DNA of 64,000 bases from positions 1 through 64,000 of the forward strand of contig NZ_JACARO010000078.1 in assembly GCF_013386585.1 (NCBI RefSeq). The letters run 5' to 3'. The notes beneath the pieces were generated by a model. It was not told where the DNA came from. It did not search any database and saw nothing but the letters and a program-made list of their open reading frames with translations. Origin of the DNA: Pseudomonas sp. P7548. Lineage in GTDB: Bacteria > Pseudomonadota > Gammaproteobacteria > Pseudomonadales > Pseudomonadaceae. Positions within the stretch are counted from its first letter, which is position 1. Every line of letters begins with the position of its first letter. This document shows, in pieces, positions 1-7,609 of the stretch. The position numbers were made by a program, and so were the translations under genes.

Positions 1-14
1 AGCCCGCTCACTAC
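1..14. repeat. Right end of a REP element cut by the window edge
   Basis: The first bases match the right arm (GCCCGCTCACTACA) of the GCC-type REP pairs seen complete at 45185, 55869 and 57613. Only the end is present, so the other arm lies outside the window. Confidence 0.6.
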
Positions 15-73
15 AAAGCCTGGCCGCCCTTTGGTTCCTTAACTGACCATTGAGTTGGGTGATGCCCGCATTA

Positions 74-841
74 TCAGGACAAGAAACCACCGTCCACATT
101 CAGCGACACGCCCGTGGTGTAGCTGGACGCATCACTGGCCAGGAACAACACCGCGCCGGCCATTTCGCTGGGGTCGGCCACACGCTTGAGGGGAATCTGC
201 GCCAGGGCCATCTTCAGGATCGAGTCGTTCTTAACCAGTGCCGAGGCGAACTTGGTGTCGGTCAGGCCCGGCAGCAGGGCATTGCAACGAATGCCGAACG
301 CCGCGCACTCCTTGGCGAACACCTTGGTCATGTTGATCACCGCGGCCTTGGTCACCGAGTAAATGCCCTGGAACACGCCTGGTGAGATCCCGTTGATCGA
401 CGCCACGTTGATGATGCTGCCGCCGCCGTTCTCGCGCATCAGTTTGCCGGCTTCCACCGACATGAAGAAGTAGCCGCGAATGTTCACGTCAACGGTCTTC
501 TGGAACGCACCGAGGTCGGTGTCCAGCACGTTGCAGAACTGTGGGTTGGTGGCCGCATTGTTGACCAGGATATCCAGGCGCCCGAATTGCTCGCGGATAC
601 CGGCGAACACCTGGGTGATCTGTTCCATTTCACCGATGTGGCAGGCCACGGCGGTGGCTTTGCCGCCGTCGGCGATGATCGCATCGGCCACATGCTGGCA
701 GCCTTCGAGCTTGCGGCTGGACACGATCACATGGGCGCCTTGCTGGGCCAGCAATTTAGCGATGGCTTCACCGATGCCACGGCTGGCGCCGGAAACGAAA
801 GCGATCTTGCCGTCGAGGTCGAACAGGTGGGTCTTGGACAT
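74..841 (-). CDS. SDR family NAD(P)-dependent oxidoreductase
   Basis: A 255-residue classical short-chain dehydrogenase/reductase, soluble and full length. The Rossmann motif GASRGIG is at residues 18-24, NNAA at 94-97, and the catalytic Ser148, Tyr161 and Lys165 (YSVTK) are all present. The C-terminus ends in the usual NVDGG segment. It sits 9 bases downstream of a phosphotransferase-family gene on the same strand and is probably cotranscribed with it. In other proteobacteria this pair lies in acyl-CoA or short-chain alcohol metabolism, so a hydroxyacyl or alcohol substrate is plausible, but the sequence does not fix the substrate. Confidence 0.9.
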   Translation of the reverse strand: MSKTHLFDLDGKIAFVSGASRGIGEAIAKLLAQQGAHVIVSSRKLEGCQHVADAIIADGGKATAVACHIGEMEQITQVFAGIREQFGRLDILVNNAATNPQFCNVLDTDLGAFQKTVDVNIRGYFFMSVEAGKLMRENGGGSIINVASINGISPGVFQGIYSVTKAAVINMTKVFAKECAAFGIRCNALLPGLTDTKFASALVKNDSILKMALAQIPLKRVADPSEMAGAVLFLASDASSYTTGVSLNVDGGFLS

Positions 842-850
842 AGCGGTTCC

Positions 851-1918
851 TTAAAGGGACGATTTGCTGATGACGTTCAGGCTCATCTGCTCCAGCAGCG
901 TGTTCATGTGAATGAACTGCGCAAAGCGTTTGTCCTGGGTCTGGCCATGGAAGAAGCGGTAGTAGATCTGCTGCACGATGCCGGCCAGGCGGAACAGGCC
1001 GTAGGTGTAGTAGAAGTCGAAATTGTCGATCTGGATGCCCGAGCGCTCGGCGTAATAGTCGACGAACTGGCGACGGGTGAGCATGCCGGGCGCGTTGCTT
1101 GGCTGGCGGCGCATCAGTTGCACCGGCGCCGGGTCTGCCGCTTCGATCCAGTAGGCGAGGGTGTTGCCCAGGTCCATCAGCGGATCGCCGAGGGTGGTCA
1201 GCTCCCAATCGAGTACGCCGATGATCTGCATCGGGTTGTGCGGGTCGAGGATCACGTTATCGAAGCGGTAGTCGTTGTGCACGATGCTGGAGGTCGGGTG
1301 GTCGGCCGGCATCTTGTCGTTGAGCCAGGCGCGTACGGCTTCCCAGCGCGGCGCATCGGGGGTCAGGGCTTTCTCGTAGCGGTCGCTCCAGCCACGGATC
1401 TGACGTTCCACGTAGCCTTCCGGCTTGCCCAGGTCGGCCAGGCCGCAGGCGGTGTAATTCACCTGGTGCAATTCCACGAACTTGTCGATGAAGCTTTTGC
1501 ACAGGGCCTCGGTCTTGGCCGCATCCAGGCCCAGTTCGGCCGGCAGGTCGGAACGCAAAATGATGCCGTTGACCCGCTCCATCACATAGAACTCGGCGCC
1601 GATCACCGACTCATCGGTGCAATGCACGTAGGCTTTGGGGCAATACGGGAAGCCGTCCTTGAGCTGATTGAGAATGCGGTACTCGCGGCCCATGTCGTGG
1701 GCTGACTTGGCCTTGTGGCCAAAGGGCGGGCGGCGCAGCACGAATTCCTGGCCCGGGTATTCCAGCAGGTAGGTCAGGTTCGACGCGCCGCCGGGGAACT
1801 GGCTGATTTTGGGCGTGCCGCTCAGGCCCGGGATATGGGCCTTGAGGTAGGGATCGATCAGGCTGGCATCAAGTTCTTCGCCTGGGCGAATCTGGGTCGA
1901 TTGGTCGTTAAGCGCCAT
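851..1918 (-). CDS. Phosphotransferase family protein (APH/ACAD10-like kinase domain)
   Basis: A 355-residue protein of the aminoglycoside-phosphotransferase-like kinase fold. The catalytic loop HNDYRFDN is at residues 214-221, and the metal-binding D-W-E is at 237-239. A nucleotide-binding region lies around residues 42-62. The closest well-known group is the kinase domain of ACAD10/ACAD11, which phosphorylates 4-hydroxyacyl-CoAs during catabolism of 4-hydroxy acids. That role would suit its operon partner, the SDR that starts 9 bases downstream. Resistance to aminoglycosides is not implied, because this subfamily differs from true APH enzymes. Family is confident; substrate is inferred. Confidence 0.88.
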   Translation of the reverse strand: MALNDQSTQIRPGEELDASLIDPYLKAHIPGLSGTPKISQFPGGASNLTYLLEYPGQEFVLRRPPFGHKAKSAHDMGREYRILNQLKDGFPYCPKAYVHCTDESVIGAEFYVMERVNGIILRSDLPAELGLDAAKTEALCKSFIDKFVELHQVNYTACGLADLGKPEGYVERQIRGWSDRYEKALTPDAPRWEAVRAWLNDKMPADHPTSSIVHNDYRFDNVILDPHNPMQIIGVLDWELTTLGDPLMDLGNTLAYWIEAADPAPVQLMRRQPSNAPGMLTRRQFVDYYAERSGIQIDNFDFYYTYGLFRLAGIVQQIYYRFFHGQTQDKRFAQFIHMNTLLEQMSLNVISKSSL

Positions 1919-2047
1919 GCTTATCCCTTCTGCTTATTCTAAAGGCCTCGGACTATTTCCTAATCTAATGCGCGCAGCCGCCAGGCGACAAGGTCGGGGC
2001 GGCTTAATAGGTTAGCGTGTTGGATGATGATCAGCGTGCCTGATCGG

Positions 2048-3001
2048 TCATTTAGTGGGCGGGGGCAGGGCGACCGGCGTGAGCACCGGGCGGCCGGCGA
2101 AGTATTCCACCAGGTTGTCGGCGACGCGCTGCACGGTGTCATGGGCCGCTTCCGGCGACAGGCCGGCGACGTGGGAGGTGAGCACGGTATTGCTCAGCTT
2201 CTTGAGCGCGTCGGGCACCTTGGGCTCATCGTCGAACACGTCCAGTGCGGCGCCGCCGATCCGGCGCTGCTCCAGTGCCGCCACCAGGTCGGCGGTGACC
2301 ACCACACTGCCACGGCCGATGTTCACCAGGTAGCCGTTGGGCCCCAAGGCGTCGAGGGCGTGGCGATCGATCAGGTGACGGGTGCTTGCACCCCCGGGGG
2401 TGGCCAGGATCAGGAAGTCCGAGGTGCGCGCCAGTTCCACGGCGGTTGCGCAATAGGTGTAGTCCACGTCATCGCGAGGCTGGCGGTTGTGATAACTCAC
2501 CTCCATGCCGAACCCGAGGGAGGCGCGCTTGGCGATTTCCATGCCTACCGCACCCAGACCGAGGATGCCCAGTTGCTTGCCGCCCAAGGAAGGGCGCATC
2601 ACCTTGGGCCATTCGCTGCGGCGCACGGCGGCGTCTGTCTGAGGGATACCGCGCACCAGCGACAGCAGCAGCGCCATGGCGTGATCGGCCACCGACGGCG
2701 CGTTCACCCCGGCGCCGTTGGTCACGACAATCCCACGGTTGCTCGCGGCTTGCAGGTCCACGTGCTCATAACCGGCGCCGATCACGCAGATGATCTCCAG
2801 CAACGGCAAGGCGGCGATTTCCTCGGCATACAACCCCAGTGGGCCGCGGGTCAGCACCGCCTTGATCTGCCCACCATGGGTCTTGATCGCCTGGGCGCGT
2901 TCGGCAGGCGTCGGCGCCAGAATCACATGAAAGTCATTGCTCTCGATGATTTGCAGGTATTCGTTGATGGTTTCAACCAGGACCAGAACGGTGGTGGACA
3001 T
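2048..3001 (-). CDS. D-isomer-specific 2-hydroxyacid dehydrogenase (NAD(P)-dependent)
   Basis: A 317-residue cytosolic dehydrogenase of the D-2-hydroxyacid family, probably reducing glyoxylate, hydroxypyruvate or a similar 2-oxo acid. The nucleotide-binding motif GLGAVG lies near residue 150. The catalytic Arg is in the NIGRGS motif, the Glu in DDEP, and the His in TSHVAGLS. Length is normal for the family. It is transcribed towards the phosphotransferase operon but separated from it by 129 bases, so it is probably its own unit. Subfamily (GhrB-like against phosphoglycerate dehydrogenase-like) cannot be settled by eye. Confidence 0.9.
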   Translation of the reverse strand: MSTTVLVLVETINEYLQIIESNDFHVILAPTPAERAQAIKTHGGQIKAVLTRGPLGLYAEEIAALPLLEIICVIGAGYEHVDLQAASNRGIVVTNGAGVNAPSVADHAMALLLSLVRGIPQTDAAVRRSEWPKVMRPSLGGKQLGILGLGAVGMEIAKRASLGFGMEVSYHNRQPRDDVDYTYCATAVELARTSDFLILATPGGASTRHLIDRHALDALGPNGYLVNIGRGSVVVTADLVAALEQRRIGGAALDVFDDEPKVPDALKKLSNTVLTSHVAGLSPEAAHDTVQRVADNLVEYFAGRPVLTPVALPPPTK

Positions 3002-3128
3002 CGGAAGGCTCTTCCTGAAGGGTTTGAGAGGGGCAGTATGCGTGATTTGTAAGACGGAGCGTTTTGTTGGGATAGAAAATTTTCTTCTTTCGTAAGGCCT
3101 GTCTGAATTTCAAAACCGTCCGTCCAGG

Positions 3129-3461
3129 GTGGGTGTACTGAGCCAGACTTTGTCGACTTTCCCACCAGCAGAGACGACATGGATGCTTGTTCCTGCGACA
3201 CCCGAAGAGATCGAATGGGCGCCATACGGTTACAAACACGGCCCCTCAACGCTTGTCCCCTGGAGAACGGTCATCGCCAGCACAGTGGTCGGCCCGGCCA
3301 AATACCGGCCCGGCGTCAAACCCTGGAACGTGATGGAATGCCAGCATTGCATCGGAGCCAGTCATGGAAAACTCAGCCGCTGGGTGCGAGTAGAGCTCAG
3401 TGCAGGTGCCATTCATGGCCACCTGATTTCTGAACAGGAATTCATGAGGTTAACAAATTGA
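3129..3461 (+). CDS. Orphan protein resembling a toxin C-terminal domain, possibly truncated
   Basis: I do not recognise the family. The frame is open from 3096, with GTG at 3129 and ATG at 3183 as possible starts. None has a convincing ribosome-binding site, which suggests a 5'-truncated gene. The product is about 110 residues, soluble, with a compact beta-rich core containing the segment ECQHC. It runs straight into the next gene with a 4-base stop/start overlap (TTGA). A small secreted-domain-like product coupled to a small acidic partner is typical of polymorphic toxin C-terminal domains and their immunity genes. The DNA just upstream (3040-3110) is visibly AT-rich against its surroundings, in keeping with transfer or an island remnant. 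The toxin reading is inference. Confidence 0.5.
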   Translation: MGVLSQTLSTFPPAETTWMLVPATPEEIEWAPYGYKHGPSTLVPWRTVIASTVVGPAKYRPGVKPWNVMECQHCIGASHGKLSRWVRVELSAGAIHGHLISEQEFMRLTN

Positions 3462-3778
3462 TCGCGTTCAACTTTAGCGGTGGCACAGTCACCCATGACG
3501 ATCTGTCACTGCTGCAGGACATTGCGGTGGCAAAACAAACCGACTTGCTGAAAGAAGATATGCTCCAGGTGGAGTTTGCCGGTGGGCTACTTCTGGATGT
3601 GGGTTGGTACCCTGAGTTTGATGCTTCGGGTGGTTTCCGGATAAATGTCATCAAGAATTTCGACTGGGATCGTCCGGTCGTGGCATTGACGGCACACGAA
3701 ACCGCAGAGCTTGTAGAACAACTGAACGTAGCGCAGGACGCCATCAATGGCGAACTGCGCAAGACCTCGGCTTTTTAG
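3458..3778 (+). CDS. Small acidic protein, immunity-protein-like
   Basis: A 106-residue soluble acidic protein starting at TTG 3458, overlapping the stop of the preceding gene. GAGGT at 3446-3450 lies 7 bases upstream and supports this start despite the rare codon. The middle contains a run of aromatic and aspartate residues (LDVGWYPEFD, then VIKNFDWDRPV). From memory, this pattern recurs in small cytosolic proteins encoded beside polymorphic toxins. Size, charge and translational coupling fit an immunity protein. It ends in a 4-base tail-to-tail overlap with the isochorismatase-family gene. Existence of the gene is fairly sure; its function is inferred. Confidence 0.65.
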   Translation: MIAFNFSGGTVTHDDLSLLQDIAVAKQTDLLKEDMLQVEFAGGLLLDVGWYPEFDASGGFRINVIKNFDWDRPVVALTAHETAELVEQLNVAQDAINGELRKTSAF

Positions 3779-4320
3779 TCGGCGGTAGCCACGGCCGAAC
3801 GCCAGACATCCACCGCTTTGACCTGCTTCACAAATGCTCCCGCCAGCGTCGCATTGTGATGGTCGATGATCGCCTTCGCGGACAGTGCCGGGGTGTCCAT
3901 GCAGGTATGGCCATCCTCCGGCAACACCACCGAAAACCCCAGCTCAACCGCCACCCGGCACGTGGTGTCGACACAGAACTGCGTTTTCATCCCCACGATC
4001 ACCAACTCATCGACGTTTGCTGCCGCCAGGCGCTCCGCCAGGTCGGTGCCCAGGAAGCAGCTGGGGCGGGTTTTGTTGAACAGATAATCCCGTGCTTCAT
4101 CGACCTCAAGGCCAGGCCACAGCTGCCAGAACGGGCTGCCCGCTTCGATGGGCGAGCCGGCCGGGCCGGTGTGGCGGGCGACGAAGATCGGTGCGTGGGC
4201 GGCGCGGGCGCGCTGAGTCAGCAGGTTGATGGTGTCGAGTACGCGCGCTCGTTCGAAGGGTTTTTGCGGGCCGTCGTACAGGCCGACTTGCATGTCAATG
4301 ATCAGCAGGGCATTAGCCAT
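3775..4320 (-). CDS. Isochorismatase-family cysteine hydrolase
   Basis: A 181-residue hydrolase of the isochorismatase/nicotinamidase fold. The catalytic triad is visible as Asp9 (IIDMQ), Lys83 (FNKTR) and Cys116 (TQFCVDTT). The start at 4320 is chosen over upstream in-frame codons because AGGAGC lies 6 bases before it and the family usually begins with MxxALLxIDMQ. No isochorismate or siderophore genes are nearby, so the substrate (an amide or similar small molecule) is unknown. It lies downstream of a strong terminator and probably has its own promoter, unless there is read-through from the TetR unit. Confidence 0.88.
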   Translation of the reverse strand: MANALLIIDMQVGLYDGPQKPFERARVLDTINLLTQRARAAHAPIFVARHTGPAGSPIEAGSPFWQLWPGLEVDEARDYLFNKTRPSCFLGTDLAERLAAANVDELVIVGMKTQFCVDTTCRVAVELGFSVVLPEDGHTCMDTPALSAKAIIDHHNATLAGAFVKQVKAVDVWRSAVATAD

Positions 4321-4355
4321 GGTGGTGCTCCTTGTGGGTGCCAGGTGACGGAGCA

Positions 4356-4389
4356 ATAAAAAGGCCCCGTCCATTGCTGGCGGGGCCTT
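4356..4389 (-). terminator. Rho-independent terminator after the TetR/micro-ORF unit
   Basis: The arms AAGGCCCCG (4361-4369) and CGGGGCCTT (4381-4389) form a 9-bp GC-rich stem. Read on the minus strand, it is followed by a run of T residues (4356-4360). It starts 20 bases beyond the stop of the 28-codon ORF at 4410 and should end transcripts from the TetR gene. Confidence 0.85.
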
Positions 4390-4409
4390 GGGGTGATTCC
4401 GGGGTGTGT

Positions 4410-4496
4410 CTAGTTCACGCACCCACGGTCACCGCACGACCCGCCATAAGCGGTCGTGGTGGTGGTACGGGTGAGGAACAGCTGGATAAGGTTCAT
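4410..4496 (-). CDS. Putative 28-residue Thr-rich, two-Cys micro-ORF
   Basis: A complete short ORF with ATG at 4496 and TAG at 4410-4412, beginning 7 bases after the TetR stop codon. The peptide has a hydrophobic start (LIQLFL), Arg10, five consecutive threonines at 11-15, then AYGGS, Cys21 and Cys26, ending in Val-Asn. A strong terminator follows its stop by 20 bases. The upstream CAGG is a weak ribosome-binding site, but coupling to the TetR stop would help. It could be a small protein of the TetR unit, a precursor peptide, or a leader peptide of an attenuator for the gene beyond the terminator. I do not recognise it, and expression is unproven. Confidence 0.35.
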   Translation of the reverse strand: MNLIQLFLTRTTTTTAYGGSCGDRGCVN

Positions 4497-4503
4497 GGCC
4501 TGA

Positions 4504-5118
4504 TCATGCGGTGGCGGGTAAGTGGCTGTCAACGCAAGTGTCTGTTTTCTTCTCGGGCAAAAGCGTGTTTCGGGCAGCGTCGAGGAACTCTTCTGATAAG
4601 CCGCTGCCCCGAGTCGCGCGGGCGAGCACCAAGGCGCCGATCATCATCGCGTAGTCAGCCAGCATGGCCTGGCGACTGTCATCCCGCAGTTGCTCGAAGA
4701 CGTCCAGCGACTGTTCGACGCCGTTGATGAAGCTGTGCTGCAAGGCGGTGTCGGCAGGTTCATGGCACATGTCCGGGGTGAAGGCCGAGATCGGGCAGCC
4801 GTCCCCCGGGTTGTCGCGGTGGTGGGTCGAGAAATACGTGCGCAGGATCGCTTCGCGGGCCGACTGCGTGTCGGCGCTGGCGCTGATCTTTTCTTGCCAG
4901 CCGAGGTTTGATTGTTCAAATGCTTTTTGGCACGCCTCGGTGGCCAGGGCTTCCTTGGAGGCAAAGTGCCCGTAAAAACCACCGTGGGTCAGGCCGGCGG
5001 CGGCCATCACGTCCGACAGGCTGATGCCATGCAACCCGCGTTCACGGAACAGGCGCGTGGCGGCCTCGACGATGATTTCGCGGTTGAGTTCGGCTTGTTT
5101 GCGGGAGACGCGGGGCAT
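4504..5118 (-). CDS. TetR/AcrR family transcriptional regulator
   Basis: A 204-residue regulator. The N-terminal TetR helix-turn-helix spans about residues 10-55 and contains the family pattern ending in THGGFYGHFASKEAL. The remaining helical domain should bind a small effector that releases DNA. It is divergent from the SdaC-type transporter gene. A 15-bp inverted repeat at 5176-5190, between the two starts, is a natural operator candidate for self-repression. The effector and targets are not evident. Confidence 0.92.
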   Translation of the reverse strand: MPRVSRKQAELNREIIVEAATRLFRERGLHGISLSDVMAAAGLTHGGFYGHFASKEALATEACQKAFEQSNLGWQEKISASADTQSAREAILRTYFSTHHRDNPGDGCPISAFTPDMCHEPADTALQHSFINGVEQSLDVFEQLRDDSRQAMLADYAMMIGALVLARATRGSGLSEEFLDAARNTLLPEKKTDTCVDSHLPATA

Positions 5119-5175
5119 GGCGAGGTTCTCGGGATAAAGGCGGGCACTGCGCTAAAAAGTACAGGAATGCCCGGC

Positions 5176-5190
5176 AATCTAAAATAGATT
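5176..5190. promoter_or_regulatory. Candidate TetR operator (inverted repeat)
   Basis: Perfect 6-bp arms AATCTA and TAGATT surround AAA, 58 bases upstream of the TetR start codon at 5118 and 213 bases upstream of the transporter start. The position fits autoregulation. The rest of the 284-base intergenic region holds a GC-rich hairpin, GCGCCCC (5323-5329) with GGGGCGC (5340-5346), in the probable leader of the transporter gene. Confidence 0.45.
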
Positions 5191-5402
5191 TGTTGGGGAA
5201 TGTATTCCCGCAGCGGCGCTGGAGCCGGCGTAAACTGGCGCTTTTAGCCACCCTTGAGCGTCTGCACCGCCTAACCGTTCCTCAGCTAAGTCTTTGCTTA
5301 TTCAGGAGAATCCCGGACAATCGCGCCCCTGTTATGGTCGGGGCGCTGCCTGTCAGGTTTTTCTGACTCGTCCCGGCTATGGAAATGCGGAGATCCGACC
5401 GG

Positions 5403-6680
5403 ATGAATGATCAGGCCAATAGCGTCGACCAACGTTATGAGACGACACCTGCAACCCTCACAAGCTGGAGCCGCCAGGACACCACCTGGATGCTTGGCCT
5501 GTTCGGCACCGCCATTGGCGCCGGTACTTTGTTCTTGCCCATCAACGCCGGCCTGGGGGGCTTCTGGCCGCTGCTGATCCTGGCGGTGCTGGCGTTCCCG
5601 ATGACGTTCTTTGCCCACCGTGGCCTGACCCGTTTCGTCCTGTCCGGCCGTGAAGGCTCCGACATCACTGACGTGGTCGAAGAGCACTTCGGCATCAAGG
5701 CCGGCGCGTTGATCACCCTGCTGTACTTCTTTGCGATCTTCCCGATCCTGTTGATCTACAGCGTCGCACTGACCAATACCGTCAGCAGCTTCATGGAGCA
5801 TCAACTGCACATCATGCCGCCGCCCCGGGCGATCCTGGCGTTTGTGCTGATCCTCGGCCTGTTGGCCGTGGTACGTTGCGGCGAGCAAGTGATCGTCAAG
5901 GCCATGAGCCTGATGGTGTATCCGTTTATCGTGGCCTTGCTGTTCCTGGCCGTGTACCTGATCCCCCACTGGACCGGCGGCATCCTCAGCACTGCAAGTG
6001 AAGTGCCGGCCCCCTCGGCGCTGCTCAACACCCTGTGGCTGGCCATCCCGGTGATGGTGTTCTCGTTCAACCACTCGCCGATCATCTCGGCGTTCGCGGT
6101 GGACCAGAAGCGCCAGTACGGCGCCCACGCCGATGAGCGCAGCTCGCAGATCCTGTCCCGCGCCCATCTATTGATGGTCGTAATGGTGCTGTTCTTCGTG
6201 TTCAGCTGCGTGCTGACCCTGTCGCCGGCGCAGTTGGCCGAAGCGAAAGCGCAGAACCTGTCGATCCTGTCCTACCTGGCCAACCACTTCGACAACCCGA
6301 CCATCGCCTTTGCCGCGCCATTGATCGCGTTCGTGGCGATTGCCAAGTCGTTCCTGGGCCACTACATCGGCGCCAGCGAAGGCCTCAAGGGCCTGGTGGT
6401 CAAGACGGGGCGCCGCCCGGCACCCAAGGCGCTGGACCGCATGACCGCAGCCTTCATGCTGGTGGTGTGCTGGATTGTCGCCACGCTTAACCCGAGCATT
6501 CTCGGCATGATCGAGACCCTGGGCGGTCCTGTTATCGCGTCGATTCTGTTCCTGATGCCGATGTATGCCATCCGTAAGGTACCGGCCATGGCCAAGTACC
6601 GTGGGCAGGCGTCCAACGTGTTTGTCACGGCCGTTGGCTTGGTGGCGATCACCGCGCTGATTTATTCGCTGCTGTCCTGA
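5403..6680 (+). CDS. HAAAP-family serine/threonine transporter (SdaC-like)
   Basis: A 425-residue inner-membrane protein with about 11 hydrophobic segments, belonging to the hydroxy/aromatic amino acid permease family. SdaC relatives take up serine or threonine with H+ or Na+. The first transmembrane segment holds the family motif GTAIGAGTLFLPI, followed by a conserved PM(T)FFAHRGLTRF segment. ATG 5403 is preferred to the in-frame ATG at 5379 because GGAG at 5389-5392 is correctly spaced for it. A strong terminator follows, so the gene is monocistronic. No serine deaminase gene is adjacent, so the substrate is inferred from the family. Confidence 0.88.
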   Translation: MNDQANSVDQRYETTPATLTSWSRQDTTWMLGLFGTAIGAGTLFLPINAGLGGFWPLLILAVLAFPMTFFAHRGLTRFVLSGREGSDITDVVEEHFGIKAGALITLLYFFAIFPILLIYSVALTNTVSSFMEHQLHIMPPPRAILAFVLILGLLAVVRCGEQVIVKAMSLMVYPFIVALLFLAVYLIPHWTGGILSTASEVPAPSALLNTLWLAIPVMVFSFNHSPIISAFAVDQKRQYGAHADERSSQILSRAHLLMVVMVLFFVFSCVLTLSPAQLAEAKAQNLSILSYLANHFDNPTIAFAAPLIAFVAIAKSFLGHYIGASEGLKGLVVKTGRRPAPKALDRMTAAFMLVVCWIVATLNPSILGMIETLGGPVIASILFLMPMYAIRKVPAMAKYRGQASNVFVTAVGLVAITALIYSLLS

Positions 6681-6699
6681 TTCCAGGCGGCAACGACAC

Positions 6700-6736
6700 A
6701 GGCCGATTCGCGCATACCGCGAATCGGCCTTTTTTG
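6700..6736 (+). terminator. Rho-independent terminator of the SdaC-like gene
   Basis: The arms AGGCCGATTCGCG (6700-6712) and CGCGAATCGGCCT (6718-6730) form a 13-bp stem with a 5-base loop, followed by a T run to 6736. It begins 20 bases after the stop codon. Confidence 0.9.
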
Positions 6737-6795
6737 TGCGCGCAGCACGGGGGCAATCGATTCAAACGGTGGGGGCGGCGGTGCGACGATTCGAC

Positions 6796-7166
6796 TGGCT
6801 CGCGAAGGCGGCCTGTCAGGCGATTTAGTGTTATTGGATGTACACGGTCCTAATGTGTGGGCTTGCCTGCGATGGCGGCCACTCAACCAACCCACCCCTA
6901 CCTGACACCCCACATTCCAACTGTGGGAGCGGGCTTGCTCGCGAAGGCGGCCTATCAGGCGATTTAGTGTTATTGGATGTACACGGTTCTAATGTGTGGG
7001 CTTGCCTGCGATGGCGGCCACTCAACCAACCCACCCCTACCTGACACCCCACATTCCAACTGTGGGAGCGGGCTTGCTCGCGAAGGCGGCCTATCAGGCG
7101 ATTTAGTGTTATTGGATGTACACGGTTCTAATGTGGGAGCTGGCTTGCCTGCGATGACTGTGGGCT
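6796..7166. repeat. 139-bp tandem direct repeat, about 2.6 copies
   Basis: The same stretch recurs with an exact period of 139 bases; for example CGATTTAGTG occurs at 6821, 6960 and 7099. Copies are nearly identical, differing at scattered single bases, and the first and last copies are incomplete. Each unit contains a REP-like arm (GGGAGCGGGCTTGCTCGCGA) plus unrelated spacer. It is noncoding: the small frames within it simply repeat with the unit. Confidence 0.9.
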
Positions 7167-7169
7167 GGA

Positions 7170-7445
7170 CGCTATAGATTTTTGGTCGGAGTACATATCC
7201 GTTGCTGCGGTCACGGCGGCTTAGGGTTCCGCCCTTACGGCGGGTCACTTTCGAACAGCGCGAAAGTAACCAAAGCGCTCTTGCCCCACCACTCGGTTTC
7301 TCGCCTAGGCTCGACATGCCCGAACGAAGGCTTGAATCCGTGGGCCGCCGTCATGGGCCATCCCTGGCCCAGGAAGGCTAACCCGGCGTCCTGCCGGGTT
7401 ACCCACGGATTCAAGCCTGCGTTCGGCCAGCGTGGTTAACGGGGC
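7170..7445. repeat. Hairpin-rich noncoding element
   Basis: About 275 bases with three nested or adjacent inverted repeats. The outer arms are 7321-7344 and 7402-7425 (23 of 24 positions pair). Inside are GGGCCA/TGGCCC (7355-7370) and TAACCCGGC/GCCGGGTTA (7379-7401). An 85-codon frame on the plus strand (7182-7439) covers it. I recall very similar 'hypothetical proteins' in many P. fluorescens genomes, and read them as translations of a dispersed intergenic repeat, so I do not call it a gene. Confidence 0.6.
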
Positions 7446-7449
7446 GCCT

Positions 7450-7523
7450 CAGATCCAGATCAAGATCAAGATCAAGATCAAAAGCCAAAGCCAAAGCCAA
7501 AGCCAAAGCCAAAGCCAAAGCCA
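7450..7523. repeat. Two adjacent hexanucleotide microsatellites
   Basis: A tract of AGATCA-type units (7450-7480) runs into about seven AAGCCA units (7481-7523). The block ends about 86 bases before the start of the ParB-like gene, so copy-number change could affect its leader or promoter. It is not within a credible coding frame. Confidence 0.9.
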
Positions 7524-7609
7524 ATGGCTGGGGCCGGAGTGTCTATAGATACCTGCGTTGCAATGAGGGCTAAGCTTGTCGGCTTACAGGTTCCTTTTTG
7601 GAGTTGTCC

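Noticed and set aside
851..1918. Aminoglycoside resistance gene
   Set aside because: The kinase-like protein shares the fold but its motifs and operon partner fit the ACAD10-like metabolic group.
3775..4320. Part of a siderophore or phenazine pathway (isochorismatase)
   Set aside because: No isochorismate synthase, carrier-protein domain or siderophore genes nearby; it is only the general hydrolase fold.
6838..7177. Small repeated open frames in the 139-bp array
   Set aside because: Identical frames recur with the repeat period; no start signals or domains.
7182..7439. An 85-codon frame in the hairpin-rich element
   Set aside because: No ribosome-binding site; the sequence is dominated by inverted repeats and looks like the translation of a dispersed intergenic repeat.
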